DNA from: Phytopythium helicoides
Taxonomy: Eukaryota; Oomycota; Peronosporomycetes; Pythiales; Pythiaceae
DNA length: 64,000 bases
Assembly: GCA_024867545.1 (NCBI GenBank)
Contig: JANFNE010000022.1
Coordinates: forward strand, 1-64,000
Direction of reading: 5' to 3'
Both the position numbers and the translations under genes were made by a program. The notes beneath the pieces were generated by a model. It searched no databases and was not told the DNA's origin. It was given only the letters and a program-made list of their open reading frames with translations. Shown one piece after another: positions 8,832-23,233 of this stretch. Each line of letters starts with the position of its first letter. The first letter of the stretch is position 1.

Positions 8832-11800
8832 CTACGAGTCCGTGTTGAGGCACAGAGCGACGCCCTGTAACACCCAGTGGCTCGCGTGCTCGTGTGAGAA
8901 CAGGTCGGCCTCGAAAACGAGCCCCACGCCCATGGCGTTGCGCCGCGACTGCGTCACGTACACGGGCGTGCGGAACGTGTTCTGCAGCTTGAGTCGGCTG
9001 GCCTCGATCGGGATCACCTGCAGGATTGGCAACTCCTCGACGAGCTGCTTGGGTCGCTGCGCCGCTAGGCAGCCCTTGTCCAGGTCCCACGACGCGCCTT
9101 CAAGGTACAGTCCACGCACGTAGCACCCGGTCTCGGGCCGCTCAGTCACCTGCGCCTCGTTCGTAAATGACGTCACGCGCGTGTACAAAGTTGACTTGTC
9201 GAGCGACCAGTTCTTGGCTCGACAAGTCGCCTGCACGAGCGCTGTCAGGTACGATTCCGGGATGCCCAGCCCCGAGAGCCACATCACTTTTGGATCTCCG
9301 TGCTCGACCCAGTCCATGTATTGTACGAATCGCTGGGTGAAGTGCTCCATCCAGCTGCCTAGAGGTTTCTCCGTCTTGGGGCACAGATTGCGCCACATAT
9401 TGGGCAAGAAGCCGTCGTACACGGCATTTCCCAGCGCGTCTAGCTCGTCGCTCATGCCAATTTCGCCCACGAGCGCCTTCTGCAAATCGCTCAACGACGC
9501 CGTCATGCGCGCAGTGAGCAGATTCCATCGATCCAATTCCTGCAGGAGCACGACTTGAGTGGGTGTAGGTGTACCGCCCAGCTTCTTGCGAATCAAGTCC
9601 ACGTCTACTTGCTCTGGCACCTTGGACTGAATGTCGCTCGCGACTCCTCCAATATACTCTTCACGAGAGATGCCAGCACCAGATTGTGCTGACCTCGGCT
9701 GTAGCGAGATGAGGTCTCGCCACACGGACTTGGACATATTGGTGTAGTATCCAATCTCGGCATTCGGATGGAGCCCAAACACAGCTGGACTATTGGTCAG
9801 TGGCAGCGTCTCAACCGTGTCGACGTACGTCTCAAGTCGCTGCGGGCTCTTCGTATCCGTGCCGCCGCCAGGGAGGCAGTAGTCAAAGCCAGAGCGACTG
9901 AAGTAGAATCGCTGGCAATCGTCAAACAAAAAGTCACCCATGTACTCAGATAAGTATGTCGTGAGGATGCGACGATCGTAGTCGTCGCTAACACGCCCAC
10001 CATACATGGCATCGCCAATCAAGTACTTGAGAGACCCCCACGGGAGCTGCTCGTCCTTGTCAACGAATGCCTTGTACAAGTACAGACTCAGCAACTTGCG
10101 TGAAATATTGAAATCCGACTCATTGAAATCGTAGCTCACGTTCCAGCCGATTTTGCCGTACTTGCGGCGCTCTAGTACCACAGCATGTAAAAAGCACAAC
10201 ACATACACAAGCGCTTTGAACGACGGGTTCGGACACTCGTCGAGAATTGACTGGTCCAGCTTGGAATACATGCTGCGCATGTTTTGTTTGAGTCCATCAG
10301 GCGGCTCCGTGACGACCTTGAGTGATCTCTGAAGGATACCGAGAGGAAAGCGATCCGTCGGTTCAGTAGTCAACCAAAGTCGGAAGTCCTTATGAGGCTT
10401 GTGCATCGCCAGTAGCATTTTCTCTAGGGTACGTAGCCAGCTAGCGAGTAAATGGCAATTTTGGAGCAGTACCCAGTGCCCGCGGGTGTAGCCTGCCTCA
10501 AGCATTTGCTCAGCAAGTGGCCCTTGACCTTGACCAAGAGCCAAGAACTTAAATCGATGTCCCGAGAAACCAAGCTCATCACCGAGCGTTTGAATATCGC
10601 TTTGAGGATCAGCTCCTGGACTCAAAATGCAGACAATTGGAGAGGTAGGAGCACTTTGATTGTAGATCCGAGCGTAGTCGAGAACAGGTGGCTGGACATA
10701 CTTCTCACCCATCACACTCACGACGAACAGTTTCATAGCATTGTAGACACGATCTTGCCGGAAGCAACGGAATACGAGTAGCTTTTGCAGATCCGACAGC
10801 TTTTCCGAGTAACCACACGGCAACTCGGCAAGTTCGGGTGCTTCAAGGTCGTACCATTGCTTCCACGCGTTCGTATTCTTGGTGAAGTCCTGCAGCAGCG
10901 AGCTGAATGAGTCATTTAGCTTGTTGAGACACAAAAGGTCCTTCCACCCCGCGCCAGACATCCATGTGATTGAATCAGGCTTTGGCTGCGCTGCCGCATC
11001 AAGAGAAGTATCGCCCTTAAGAAAGAAATCGAGTTCGGCACGGTCAAGTTCATCTGCTGAGCTCATGATCATGCACGTCATCTGGAACGAGAACATCAGC
11101 TTGTGACGCTCAAAGATTCCAGTGCAAGTGTAGTCGTACATCATATCCGTGATAGACTGGATCATGAACTTGAGGCGCTTTTCGAGAACGACGTCGCGCT
11201 TGGCATTGTCCAGTGCATTGTAGAAGACGGTGAGAAAGCTGGCGAGAGAGATTTCATACATTTTCATGATGGTAGAGAGCGCTGACATGGCGAAATACAT
11301 GATGGAGCCACGGAGAGCGACTGGTGTATAGACAGCACGTGCCTTGGTGATTTCGTCCTTTGTGAAACTAGACAACTCCAGCTTTGTACCAATCTCTGTC
11401 GCCTTACTCTTTGTTTCATCAAGCGTTGCGATGAGCTCCTCGTTATCCAAAATGTTGCCTGTGCTGTTCGAGAGTTCACGCAGCAGCGTGTCTTCGAGCT
11501 CGACCATCATCTGGGTATTCTCGGACATCTCTGTCACTAGCTCGCGATATTGATCTTCAAGATCAGGACGCTCGTGAGCTACAACAACGTTCAGTAACTG
11601 GTTGGCTAGACCGTTCTGGGTGACACTGTAATTGACAATCATCGTTTTCCCCATAACCTCGGGCGAGTAGTGCGGATTAGCCAATTTAGACGTGAAGTAG
11701 AGGCGGAAGTTTGAGTCCCACTCGACGTTTTTATCACCTAGCTTGATCATCCGCTGCGACCCCTCCATAAACGTACTTTTTTCCAAGACAGGGTCGAGAA

Positions 11801-14800
11801 TGGGGTCGAGCTCTTCGTCAACACTCTCGAACAGGAACGGGTTACCGAATTGGATAGCTAGCTCCAAATGCTTCATAAAGTCCGAGTCGCTCAGTGTTTT
11901 GATAGTCAGATTGTTCTTCTCCTCGCGCTTCTTGATCCAGTTGACAGCTTGTTGCTGCGGATCAATACAAAGCGGGAATCGACTTGCCTTAGTTGTCAAG
12001 ATACCGTTCTGAACTGAGTGTTCGTCCGCTGGTAATCCTTCCGACACCCATTTTTGAATGGTTGCATCATTGGTGAGAGATTTCTCCAAGCGGAAAGGTG
12101 ACGTGACAGGCAATCCGCGCGATTCAATGTCCGAGAAGAAGTCACGATAAACGAGGTCTGAGCGATAATCAAAGCTGAACGCTCCAGCATAACTGAGAAA
12201 GCTCGCAGTCAGTAAGCAGTCACCGGTTAGCCTCTCACCCTGGAGGTGCAACGCCTCGACATCTTTTGTCCATCGGCCTCTCTCCGATGCGAGACCCGCC
12301 AAAAGTTTGCTTGCGGCTTGAAGACGCTTTTGCATTTGGTCTGCTTGTGTCTTAAGCCCCTGAAGCTCTGTATTTGCTCCTTGGAACTGTTGAGACAAGC
12401 TATCGAGCTCAGTTTTGAGACGTGCGAGAGTATCCTTGAGATCTGCAAGCTCTTGCTCCTTCGCTGCTTGCTCTTTCTCCATCGTCTTGACTTTCAGTCG
12501 CAAAGGCTCGACATTCCTTGCTACATCGTAGTATTTGGTGATTGCTACCACCCACACGAGCAGACCGGAGCCAGCCTTGGAGATGGACTTCATGTTTTCG
12601 ACGTTCAAGTCGGGATTTTTGAAAAACGTCTTGATTTTCGTAATCATCTTGGGCGAGATCTTGTCCTTTTCGTACTCTTTCAGCAGCGTGAGAAGGTTGG
12701 GGTTGCTCAGCATGACCTTGGCACCCTTCCAGTCCAGATCGAGCTCTTGGCCTGTGGGTTTGAGAATCAGCACACACATACATACAGACATCACAAGAGG
12801 AGGGGGAGACGCAAAGGACTTGATCTCGGTCAAATCCGCTTTCGAAAGCTCTTGTAGAGCAGCGGCAGCTGCTTCAACCGCTGGTAGTGCCTCGAGCAGT
12901 GCAGCATCAGCCTCTTCTTTTTCACGGGCAATCAGCTCGGACGCCTTCTCACATTCAATCTGCGTAGCAGCAGCAACCTCTTGTTGCTTGGTTGCCACGA
13001 CGGACTTCTCTTCGATTGTTTTAATGAGTGCCTCGCATGCAAGCGTCTTCTCATCCACTACTATTTTCTTTTCTGACAACTCGATTTGCATGCGATCGAC
13101 CGCCTCGGCTGCTTCGACGAGCTTTGCCAAGCCGCCTTTGAGACGCAAGACGCTTGCTGTCACCTTGGCAGTGTTTTCTTTCAGTTGAAGACGGTAGTTA
13201 GCCAGGAAATCAAGGTAGTTCTTGGGAGTAACATAGTAATATCTGCGCAACTCCTCTGCAAATTTGTGTGCAACCTCTACGACGCGTAGATGTGCGTGCA
13301 CTAAGTGATTGGTCACCTGTGCGCGATGAGCGTCCGGGAGTTTCTCTTCCGCTAGAAAATATTGCGCCACACTTCGTAGAGCATCCTCTGGCCACGGGAA
13401 AAACCAGTCAATGACTGTTGCCGAGACGAGGCCTGGGAAATTACGGCATCTTGTTCGCAGGGTGCTCCCCGACGGAGACATTGCCAGCACGATATGCAGA
13501 TTTTGTCGACACAAGTTGACATAGAACTTCCAACAGTTCTCGCTTGTCTCTACGAGCCCTGCGGCTTTTACACGGTCACGAACAGTTGATGATAGTGCAT
13601 CCTTCTCGTCCTGCTCGAATAGTGCAGGGACCATTCCTGTTGTGAGCATGTTGTTGATAAACTCGAGGAAGCCCTCTTCAACAGCGTGAGCATCAGTGAA
13701 CAAGAACACGACAGGTTGCTTTCCCAACTGACGATATAGGTCTTTCAGGTTCTCGCGGAATTCAGTCTCTCCATATCCACGTGTTAGGAAAATCTCAAAT
13801 AGAGAGTAACCTGCTGTGAAGGCGGCGAGGCGGGATAGGCTCTGTTTGCCGCTGCCACCAACACCAATCAAAAGGGCATGACCCAATGGGTTCCGTAATA
13901 TACGGAGGATTCGCGACAGGTGTTCGAGTGCCATCTCAAACAACACGAGCACCATTGGCTTGTTATCCAGGTTGTACGTCTCGAGGGCCTCGTCAAAGAT
14001 GCCACGAATGCGTTTGTAAGACTCCATATCCTGGTACAGCCGTGGGTCTTCGGTAGATTGACCAGTGAGCCGACCAATACAATCGGCGTAATCGCCGAAG
14101 ATAATGGGATCGGCACTTGCATACTCGACTTCCTGTGGAAAATGTGCTTTAAGAATCGTCACGACTGCGCTGTCCACCAATGCGTTGTCAGTAGCGCTTG
14201 TGAGCCGATCGCAGAAAATGCGCTTGATCTCATTTCGCCAGAGCCGCACAATTCCAGCTCCTTTGTCGAACTTATCGGGCGTTGCTAGGCAGATACCCTC
14301 GCAGACTCGTCCAAGATCACGGAGGTTGAAAATGTAATGGAACTTGGATGGCGTAGGCGGTAGCTTTTCGAGTACGAATTCGAAGAGCTGCAACAACGCC
14401 TCTGTCATTCGTGTCCCTTTTTCTTTGATATCCTCGGTGAAATTGCGCAAGTACGTCGTCACGATAGACCCGTAGATCTGTTTGAGCACGTCGCGAGTCG
14501 GAGGTGTCAAGTTGTACACATTGAAGAGCGCGGTGAACCGTGGGTCAACCTGGTTGCGTCCTCCACCCGGTGGTCCCATGGCTCCTATGAACTCTAAATC
14601 CTTGAGAATGCGAAGGTCGAGTTCTTTGCCGCGATCATAGATACTGCCTCGGCTCATCACAAAATGCAGCAGTGCAATTGGCTGCTGAGTGCCGTACAAA
14701 TCAACCTTCGGCATGTTCAGGTCGTCAATGAATATGATCAGTTTCTTTCCGGCTGGAGGACCATAAATCTTGCCGGATCGCTTGTCGACGTTGGCTTGGA

Positions 14801-17800
14801 TGTTTGTCTGCACGTCAAGACTACTTGTTCGACTCGAGAAGTTGATGTTCAGCGCCGAGAATGCTTGTGCATCAAGATCCTTCAGGTAGCTCTGAATCGT
14901 GACCGTTTTGGCAGTGCCGCTTTCTCCAACAAACAAGATTGGTCGCTCGGTTTGCATGCAACGCGCAAGAAGAAAGCTGTAGAGTACCGAATCTGTCGTG
15001 GGAACGAACACGTGCGAGAAATTGAATGGACCAGGCTCGACATACGGTGTCACGCGTGACTCCCACGCCTGCCATTTGTGCGTGTCAGTGTTGTAGAAGT
15101 TCTGGTAAAGGCTCGTTGTAGGCATAGGGCACTCGGCTATCTTCTTCACAAACTCGTCAAATCGTGCGCGACTGGAGCCAAGCAACGCTGCACCAAGCGA
15201 CCAGACCATGCTAAAGATGAAGACACCTTCAACAGCAGACCGATCACTTGCGACGTCCAACTCCGGCGGAAAATATGCATCCAGAGCGTTGCAAAGTTGT
15301 TTGCACATCTCCATATTGCTAACAGGTATAACTTGCTGGCATTTGGCTACGATCTCGTCTTTGCTTATGACACCTTCGAGGATGTAATCTACACAGCGTG
15401 GAACATACTTGTCAAATAGTTCTAGTAACAAGGTTCGCTCAGGCGGAGGTCCTGTAATAGCAGCACCGTCTGGAGATGGCGCTGATGGTGCAGTCGGCAT
15501 AGGATACTTCTTCTTGAGCCACCGCTCATAATACGGTCGATACCCAAGGTTTTTGGGGTCTACCCACACCATACCACAACGACTAATAGTTGCAGGTGAT
15601 GCGTACTGCAGATCAAACGTCTCACAAATCATGCAACAGTGTGTCTGCAGACGAATGCGCTCGCCGTTCGGCAGCGTCAGCAATTTGTTGTCATCCATAA
15701 CACTGTTCATGTTTTCGACCCACACGGCATCCACGTCGCCGTCGTATATGAGCCATCGTTTCTCGTTCTCACGCCCCACAGGCAGCGGTTGGTTCAGCTC
15801 ACGGAAGAGCTTTGAGAGCACTCCATCCGTCCAGTCACGCGTCACAGGATCCATTGTTCCGTACAGCTCTGCAATCGGCTGTGCCTTTGGGTTGAGTACA
15901 AAAATCTTCACAACTTCATCCAACGCCGCCTTTGAAGCGGCAGCCAGTGTGTTAAGTACAAGAGATTTTCCGCCTCCAGTTGGCCCAACAATCATTGTCG
16001 TGTGTCGAACGAGCATCGTTTCGTACATTTGAATGATCTTGTCCACTTGTTCGTTGTACACTCGTGAATCGGTAGTGTTGAACTCACCCGCAACAAGTTC
16101 GTCTTCGATCGCGTCTTTGAGCGCTGCATATCCAACACGTGGACAATCGAGACCCGGAAAAAGGTCGTTGATGAGACCGCGAAACAGTGGCACATCTTCG
16201 AACACGAACTTGGGCATGTTACTGTCTCGCAACGCACGCATGAGCACCAAATCTTCACTCATATCGCTATACTCACGCTTGAGTGCACCCGCCATAACTA
16301 ACACACTCTTTAGCGCACGTAGTCCGAAATCGTAGTGGTACTGCTTGGAGAGCTGCTCTCGAGACAGTTTGTACAGCACGGTCATCTTCTTTGCAAGTGT
16401 GACGGCAAGCTCAAAACCCTCAGAGAAAAGCATGATCTGGCAAATCTGTAGGAGATCTGGCACAATCATTGTTACCGGTCGGAATAGCGCCTTGAGATTG
16501 TCTGGGAGCTCTGTACGGCCGGCGTAGCCTGGGTTCATTGTGATGAAGAACCCACACGTCGCAAACCCTGCCGTCCTGTGAATCGAGATTTCTGTTCCAA
16601 AGCCGATGTCGACCGTCGGCTTATCGTAATTTAAGGCATTCTGAATCGCGCGTAGCTGCGCGGACACAACAGACAGCACTTCGATATTGATGCGGTTGAA
16701 CTCGTCAAAGCAACCCCAGGCACCAACCTGGACTAATCCTGAAAAGATACTGCCCATAGCCTTGTAGTCCAGGCCCTCGCCGCAATTGATAACGTAGCAA
16801 GGTAGTGCAAGTGACTTGGCCAAATCCTTGACGGTTTCAGTCTTGCCTGTACCGGCTGGACCCGCAGGTGAACCACCAAGCTTGAAAGTCAGTGCCTGGG
16901 TGAGCGTCATGTAGCAACGGTCAGTCAGTGGGGTGATGACAAGCCGTCCATTCAACCCCATGTACTCGTAACCGTAGCGAAAGTTGCCCGTGCACTGACT
17001 AATCACGACATCATCTACCTCCTTCTTCCAATAGAAGCGTAGTTGAGATTCCCACGCAAACTCCTTTTCGTGCAGGATGCTGTCACGTACAAACGAATCA
17101 ACAATGTCTCGTGCGTGCACATCAATGATCAGCAGTGTGTTGACTTTCTTTCGGGAAAGCTTAGCGAGTGGCTCCCGCACGCGACGCACAAGTTCGTTTA
17201 GCTGAGTTGTGAGTTTCCCCTCAAGCTCTTTCATGGCGTACTTGTTCCCATTTTTGACCCTCCGAAACACGTCTTCGACTTCCCACGTCCACCAAATCTG
17301 ACTGCCAACAAGACTCACCATACCTAAAACATCGTCAAGCCATTGAATACGGTCATTATTGGCGTACTGGAAAACGCCTTCTTTGGCAATTCTCTGCAGA
17401 GTTACACGCATCTCGTCCTCGACTCCCGTCATCCAGGTCTCAACTGGGCCTTCGACGTTAGATAACGTGCGGAAAGTAAAACTTTCTCCCTCTGCGCTCT
17501 CCATCGCACTGACATTCTTGTTATTGCGAACAAAGGAGAGCAGCTTAACATTATCAAAGAGCTTCAGCATATGGACTTGGATCGAGGTCGGGTCGGAAGA
17601 ACCGAGTACACTCAAGAGTTCATCGTCTGAAATAAAGAAAAACCGTGGAAATGAGTTTCGTTTAGTGTCAAGGTAGTCACTCAGCGATTTTTGACATCTG
17701 TCTAGTCGCTCGGACAGCGAGTGGAGTGTCTCGACACGATTTTCGGCCGTGCATGCCTCTACAGCGTTGGCGTTTTTGTACGTTGCTCCCATGATCGTCT

Positions 17801-20800
17801 TCCACGTTTTGTCCACAGCATCAAACTTCTTCGCCTCCTCCGGCAATTGCTGCCGGATGTCTTCGGCCCCAACGAAGATACTTTCCAGGTACATCCATTT
17901 GCGTTGAACAACAAACCAAATATCGATACACTCATTCACGACACCAAGTTTCTTCTCCCACTTGCGCACACGCTCCGCAAAACTCGCAATAAATCGTGAT
18001 CCCGACATTGTTTGGAGGTTTAGCATGTGGTCCTCCAAGGTTAGCTTGAGTTCGTCAGCTGCACGCAGTACCCAACCGCGATCTGCACCATTCTTCTTGT
18101 ATTTAACAAGCTCTAGCACAGCCTTGGCCCATACGTCTTCAATTTTGATAATTTCCTGCTCGATCTTCTGTTCTTGCATAGCAGCATTCACGATCTCACC
18201 AATTTCTGATGAAAACCGATGCAGCTCCATGGCAAAGAGGTTCCCAAGCGTGAACGTCTTCAGATTCATTTCAAAGCGCACCTTAGTAACCACCATGAGT
18301 TCCTCCCAGTGTCGCGGCTTCATCGCGTCGTTTTTGAGACTCTGAATCAGTGGGATACTATCCTTGAAAGCTGTGATTTGCTTCTCCACTTCAATGAACG
18401 TTGACATCGCTTTGAGGTCCTTCGGAAACTTCCGGCAGCGCTTCTCAAGCTCGTCAATACCCTTGTTCATCGCAGGCACATCGAGCTCAGCCCACAGCAT
18501 GCTTGCTAGATTCCCAATGAACTCCTTTTCTTCGGTGTATAGCGAAAAGATGAGATCTTGCTTTTCAAGTGCCTCTGTGATTTCCTGAAGCTCGGGGTAC
18601 GATGTAATCGGCAATGCAAATAGATTCTCTGCATTTGCAAGCTCTTGTCGCTTGGTTTTGAATGCTGTAAGACGCTTTTTGAACGCTGATACTAACTCTA
18701 GACCTGCATCCAGGTCCGTCGCGCACGTTCCAGGTCCTTTTTCTAGGAACTCCTTCTTCATATCTTTACATTCCTGCGCAAAATTTGATGCGTCTTGCTG
18801 GGTCACTCCACGGAACTGATCCTTAACCCGCACGAGTCGTAGATCTTTGGTCTTGGACGAAACAAACAGGTCTTTCCAACGTTTCTCGAGTGAAAAGGCT
18901 TTTTCGTATTCGGCTGCATCGACCGCGATCGAGTAGGTTTGAAGCGTTCGATACCGTTCAATGATGTCCGCATATTCTAATTCCATTTCCATGCTCATAT
19001 CGCTGATACGTGCAACGGTATTCAGAACCTTCTTCAGTGACTCTAGATCTTGTGGAGTGACGTCCAGCTCGGCCTCGAGTTGATCCATCGCCGCGCTGAT
19101 CGATACAAGCTTCTTGTTGGAGACCTCGAGCAGCACGCGACCATAGTCATCTTTCCACATCTCGGCCTGCTTGGCAATTGCTATAGCCACAGGTAGGCAG
19201 TTGATTTGCAAAAAGTCGGTGTCTTTCTCAGGTGGCTGGCTGCGCACCGATTCTGCTAAACGCGTATACTGCGCCATACGCGTATCAAAGTAGACGCATG
19301 GTGGCTTCTTGTCCGCAAGCTTTTCAAGTGCGCTGCGCCGCTTGGCGTTCCATAGGTTGTACACTGTATCGTATCGCCGCCAACTGTCGAGGTATCGATT
19401 GACGATGTTGAATACCTTGTGAATCTCCTGGTTAAGGGACAGCGTCATCTTGATCACATACGGGTTTTGCGATATATCTGAGTAAAATGTGAATGTGATG
19501 GGTTCTTCATCCTCACTGAGCACAAGTGGCGCTGTCTCTCGACATGTGCCGTGCATCCATCGGATAAAGGCTTTGGCGCTCTCGACAATGTGCTTGACTG
19601 ACTTGCTCAAATACTTGTACATATCCGACAGTGACGGCGTGACGACGATATCTTTACCGTTCATGGTAGTTTTAACCTTACAAAGTGGCGGACGTTTGAG
19701 CTTACTTCCCTCTTCCGACCTACCTCGACTACCACCGCTAAGACCATTCGCAGATGACATACCCATATTCGTGAGTGCGCTACTAATATCCTTGGTGTGA
19801 ACATTTAGCAGCGCTTGGAAAGTGGTCATGGATGCAATAATCATCTTGGTGATGGCGTTGAAGATTCGTCGCTCCCAATACATGTAATATGTCGACATCT
19901 TTGGACTCGTGCCGGTGTTGACACCCGCAACAATTTCTTCGACTTTGATTAGTAGCGGACCAATCGACCGGTAGCTCTGTACGAGATCTTCCAGGCGCTG
20001 CATTCGGTTTCGCTCAACGAGCTCGTAGAATTCGCTAACCTCGGTCACAACGCCTTCTTCAAAATCCTCGATCTTGATCAGCAGAGCATTTTCGATCCCC
20101 CAAACAATTTCTTCGACCATCTTGCTACTTTTGTGAATCTGACTCACAATGTTGGAAAACTGGTTCAGAGCCTTGTTGCAGTTTTCGATGAAGCTGATGA
20201 TGCGCTGGGAGTTCCAGTTGAGAGGTGAAAAGCCAATGCGCAGAACATCCCCAAGGTCTTTGAGCTGAGCCTTGAGCAGATGCGTCTCAACAGGAGAGAG
20301 GTCTGTCAAGAGTTTGTCGTAGTGGCGAAGCATCTGTGTCAGCTCTTGCACATAGTGGTGGTACTTATCCTCCTGGAGAGTGACGTTCAACGCCTCTTCC
20401 GGGATTTCAAAGCCGAGTCGATCCAAATATTTGGACTCCTTGATGATCATCTTGAGCTCTGGTGCAAAGTTGGCATAGAATGGTGGTGGTGGCAGCTTGT
20501 ACATCATGGCACCCGTCTCGGATTTTCCAGCCTCAATCAATTTTGGTCCCAAAATTGACTGCTTGAGGCACTCGTTCGTAAGTGCTGGTACTTTATCCTT
20601 CCAGTCTTTGTGTAATTGCTTGATGTATGCATCCACAGCTCTCGCAAAGGCTAGGTATTTTTCTTTCACCTCCTCTCCGAGAGGGCTTTTGAGCAAGTCA
20701 TTCATGGCTCGGAAGCGCAATATCGGCTTCTTGGCTCGAAGGTATAACGCCCGTGCCCAGCTAATCGCCCCTGCCACAGGTGGGTGGTTCTTGAAAACAG

Positions 20801-23055
20801 GTGGGCTGTGCTTGTACCGCTGAAATTGCTCGTCCAGCCGCTCGAGCTCTTTTGTATATTGCATCAGGATGTCCTTGTACTTCTCCATCATCTGCTTGTT
20901 GATGGACTCGCGCGATTGGATATTCTGAAAGTTCTGTAGCAAATCGAAGGCCCCCTCTGCTGACCGTAATTTCTGGAACGACGTATCAATGAACTTGCGC
21001 GTCATGAGCTCAATTTCGCTCACCTTGTCGCGAAACTGCACCATGACTGATTCCCAGCTAGTCTTGTATCCGCGATCAAAAATCTTGAACGGAACGCTCT
21101 CAAACGGTGCAATGAGACCATCAACGCGAGCTTTCACCTCGTCAATACCGGCAGAGTCTCCCGTGACGGACTTGAGTTCTGGTCCAAGGAACTTGTTGAA
21201 CTGGTCCAAAACAGTAGCGACTTCCTGCAGATTCTCGCAGATTTTGGCCATGTAGTTGGTCTGCTCAAACAGGCGCTTCCGGTCAAACTCCCATCGGTGG
21301 TCCGTACCACTAGCCTCAATACGCTCGCGAACTTTCATGTATGTTGAATGCCAAAGCTCCAACACCATTTTGGCTTCTCCAATCGCCAGCAAAGCGCTCT
21401 CGGGTGTCTTACGTAAAATGGTTTGAATGTTGATCTCCATCGCGACCTTGTCCACAATCTCGGACGCGATTCGCTCCATGAGCGGTACCATACGCTCATC
21501 GGTGTTGTAATGCCGGGAGATGATCCACACCATACGAATTGCATTCATCATGGATGGTAGTGTATCGGCAATGGTCGAAAACGACCCGCTTGCAATGTTT
21601 TTAAAGTGTCGTTCCAGTGTCGTGAGGAATTTGACGTTATCCTTCGCTTCAATGTACAGTTTGCTTAGCTCCGAGAAGTGGTATTTGAAGGTGAGTAGCA
21701 TACTAGCCTCGACGAGTTCGAGCAGTTTGAGCATTTTCTGCACCGTCGGCATGTTGATTTGCTCGTAGATCGTACTGAGCGTAGCGTTCCGCTCACGCCA
21801 AAACTCAATCTCGGCGAGTGGTCCCTTACGCTTTGGCGTTTTGCGGGTCTCCTGTTCGACTACGCTTGCCACGCTCTTGGACCACTCCTCGAGCGCTTGC
21901 TCGAGCGTATTGATCAGCTCGTAGTCATCCAGATGCGACTCGGGTTTGGTGATGACAACTTCGGGGATGTTCAGGTGGATGTCTCCCTGGATTTGGTGGA
22001 TCGCGTTGATGATCTGTGTCGAGAACTTGACAAGGTTGCTCTTGAACTCGCTGCGGATGGCATCGATCACCTTGAGTGCTTGATGCGCGCCTGTCGAAGC
22101 GCTCCCGTTCAAGCTGTTGCTAGAAGACAACAGTGCTTTTGATGAGGATTTAAGCGAAGTTGTCGACTGATTATTGTTGCTCTCAGAGTTCAATGCCATG
22201 TATCCGCTCGAGTCGCCACGTGAGAGGTGCGGGTCGAGCAACGGAACAAACACATGGCAGATGATGCCCTCGAGGTTTGCGAGCAGGTCGCCAGTCGAGC
22301 ACCCAATCTCGATGTTGGAGTGGTGGACTCTCTCAAACGAGTCCTGTAGAGCGCTCTTGACTGCAACGGGTCCCGGGGCCACTTTTATCAAAAACACTGT
22401 CGTCGCCTCGATGAATGCTCCCGGCAGTGCGTTCAGAAAGACGTTGCACACTTGCCGGACCGCCGAGCGTGTCACCATTCGCGTGCGAATGACCGTCTTG
22501 GTACGCTGTGGTAATGCCGTAGTAGCATCAAGGAACATCTGGTCGTCTGTGAGTTGGGTCTGAGCGAAGTCTGCCGCTTGCTGGTCCGCAGGAGGCGCCT
22601 CTCCCTCAGCAGGCGGCTCTTCCTCGTCTGGCACCTCGACCTCCTCCTCGACCTCCTCTGTGTGCGTTGGATTGCATGTGAGCTCCACCCCAATCACAAG
22701 TACTGTGCGCTGTCAAGCCACTCCTGCTGCGTACCTTGTGTCTCAAACTCTTCCTCTGCGAGGCAGAAGAAGAGCACGCTGCCCGCCTCGATCGCCGGGT
22801 CAAAGAACGACCGCGTAATGTCCGCTGGTGCCACGTCCGAGTTGAGCGTCTGGAAGCGAAGAGCGTCACGTCAGCTCCTCCAGCTCGCCTCGTCTCGCCT
22901 CGCCACCAGCCGTCACGCACCTCGAGCTGGTTGTCTGCGCTGCGGAACGACGCGCGGCGCGCCTTGGACGCCAGCATCGCGTCGAACACCGCAGGCTCCA
23001 CGTCCAGCGCGCGCGCCACGAGCCGCCGCAGCCACGCGACCGCCGACTCGTCCAT
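8832..23055 (-). CDS. Axonemal dynein heavy chain, inner-arm DNAH10-like
   Basis: Motor subunit of a flagellar dynein, 4,691 residues. Three exons read on the minus strand: 22921-23055 (start MDESAVAW), 22735-22849, and 8832-22657; the introns are only 71 and 77 bp, both GT-AG, and phases match. The last exon is 13.8 kb without interruption. The AAA+ ring is complete: P-loops GPAGTGKT (AAA1, about residue 2013), GPTGGGKS (AAA2, about 2304), GESGTAKT (AAA3, about 2657) and GVGGSGKQS (AAA4, about 3014), followed by the coiled-coil stalk with the microtubule-binding domain and AAA5-AAA6. The C-terminal cap, with FGLHPNAEIGYYTN and LKLQNTFRTPVYVTQS, resembles DNAH10, the I1/f dynein 1-alpha chain. 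Family and axonemal class are very secure; the DNAH10 assignment is from remembered motifs. The region after exon 2 is an acidic Glu/Pro/Ala-rich linker. Confidence 0.93.
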
Positions 23056-23167
23056 GGCGCTAGCTGGTCCTGCTGCTTCCTCAGCCGCCGCTGCTTCCTC
23101 AGCCCAGGCAGGAGCTCGAGTGGTCGGGCGGCGCTTCAAGGTTGAAGTCGACAGGTCACGGCGTCTG

Positions 23168-23233
23168 TGATTGGCCGAAACCATCTGGTAAAAACGTTTG
23201 ATTGGCCAGATGGGATCCCAACCAGCCAATCAC
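23168..23233. promoter_or_regulatory. CCAAT-box cluster in divergent dynein/importin-alpha promoter
   Basis: The 467 bp between the dynein start (23055, minus) and the importin-alpha start (23523, plus) contain ATTGG at 23170 and 23201 and CCAAT at 23226. The outer pair forms a 9-bp inverted repeat (GTGATTGGC at 23168-23176, GCCAATCAC at 23225-23233); an inner 8-bp inverted repeat (CCATCTGG 23181-23188, CCAGATGG 23206-23213) sits between. This layout suits an NF-Y-type bidirectional promoter. The motifs are seen; the function is inferred. The rest of the interval holds an A/T-rich stretch near 23260-23290 and no supported gene. Confidence 0.5.

Noticed and set aside
12760..12830. Possible retained intron in the dynein gene (SFASPPPLVMSVCMCVLILKP)
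   Set aside because: The residues fit the conserved stalk-base segment of dynein heavy chains (KSF-x-x-PP...), so it is coding.
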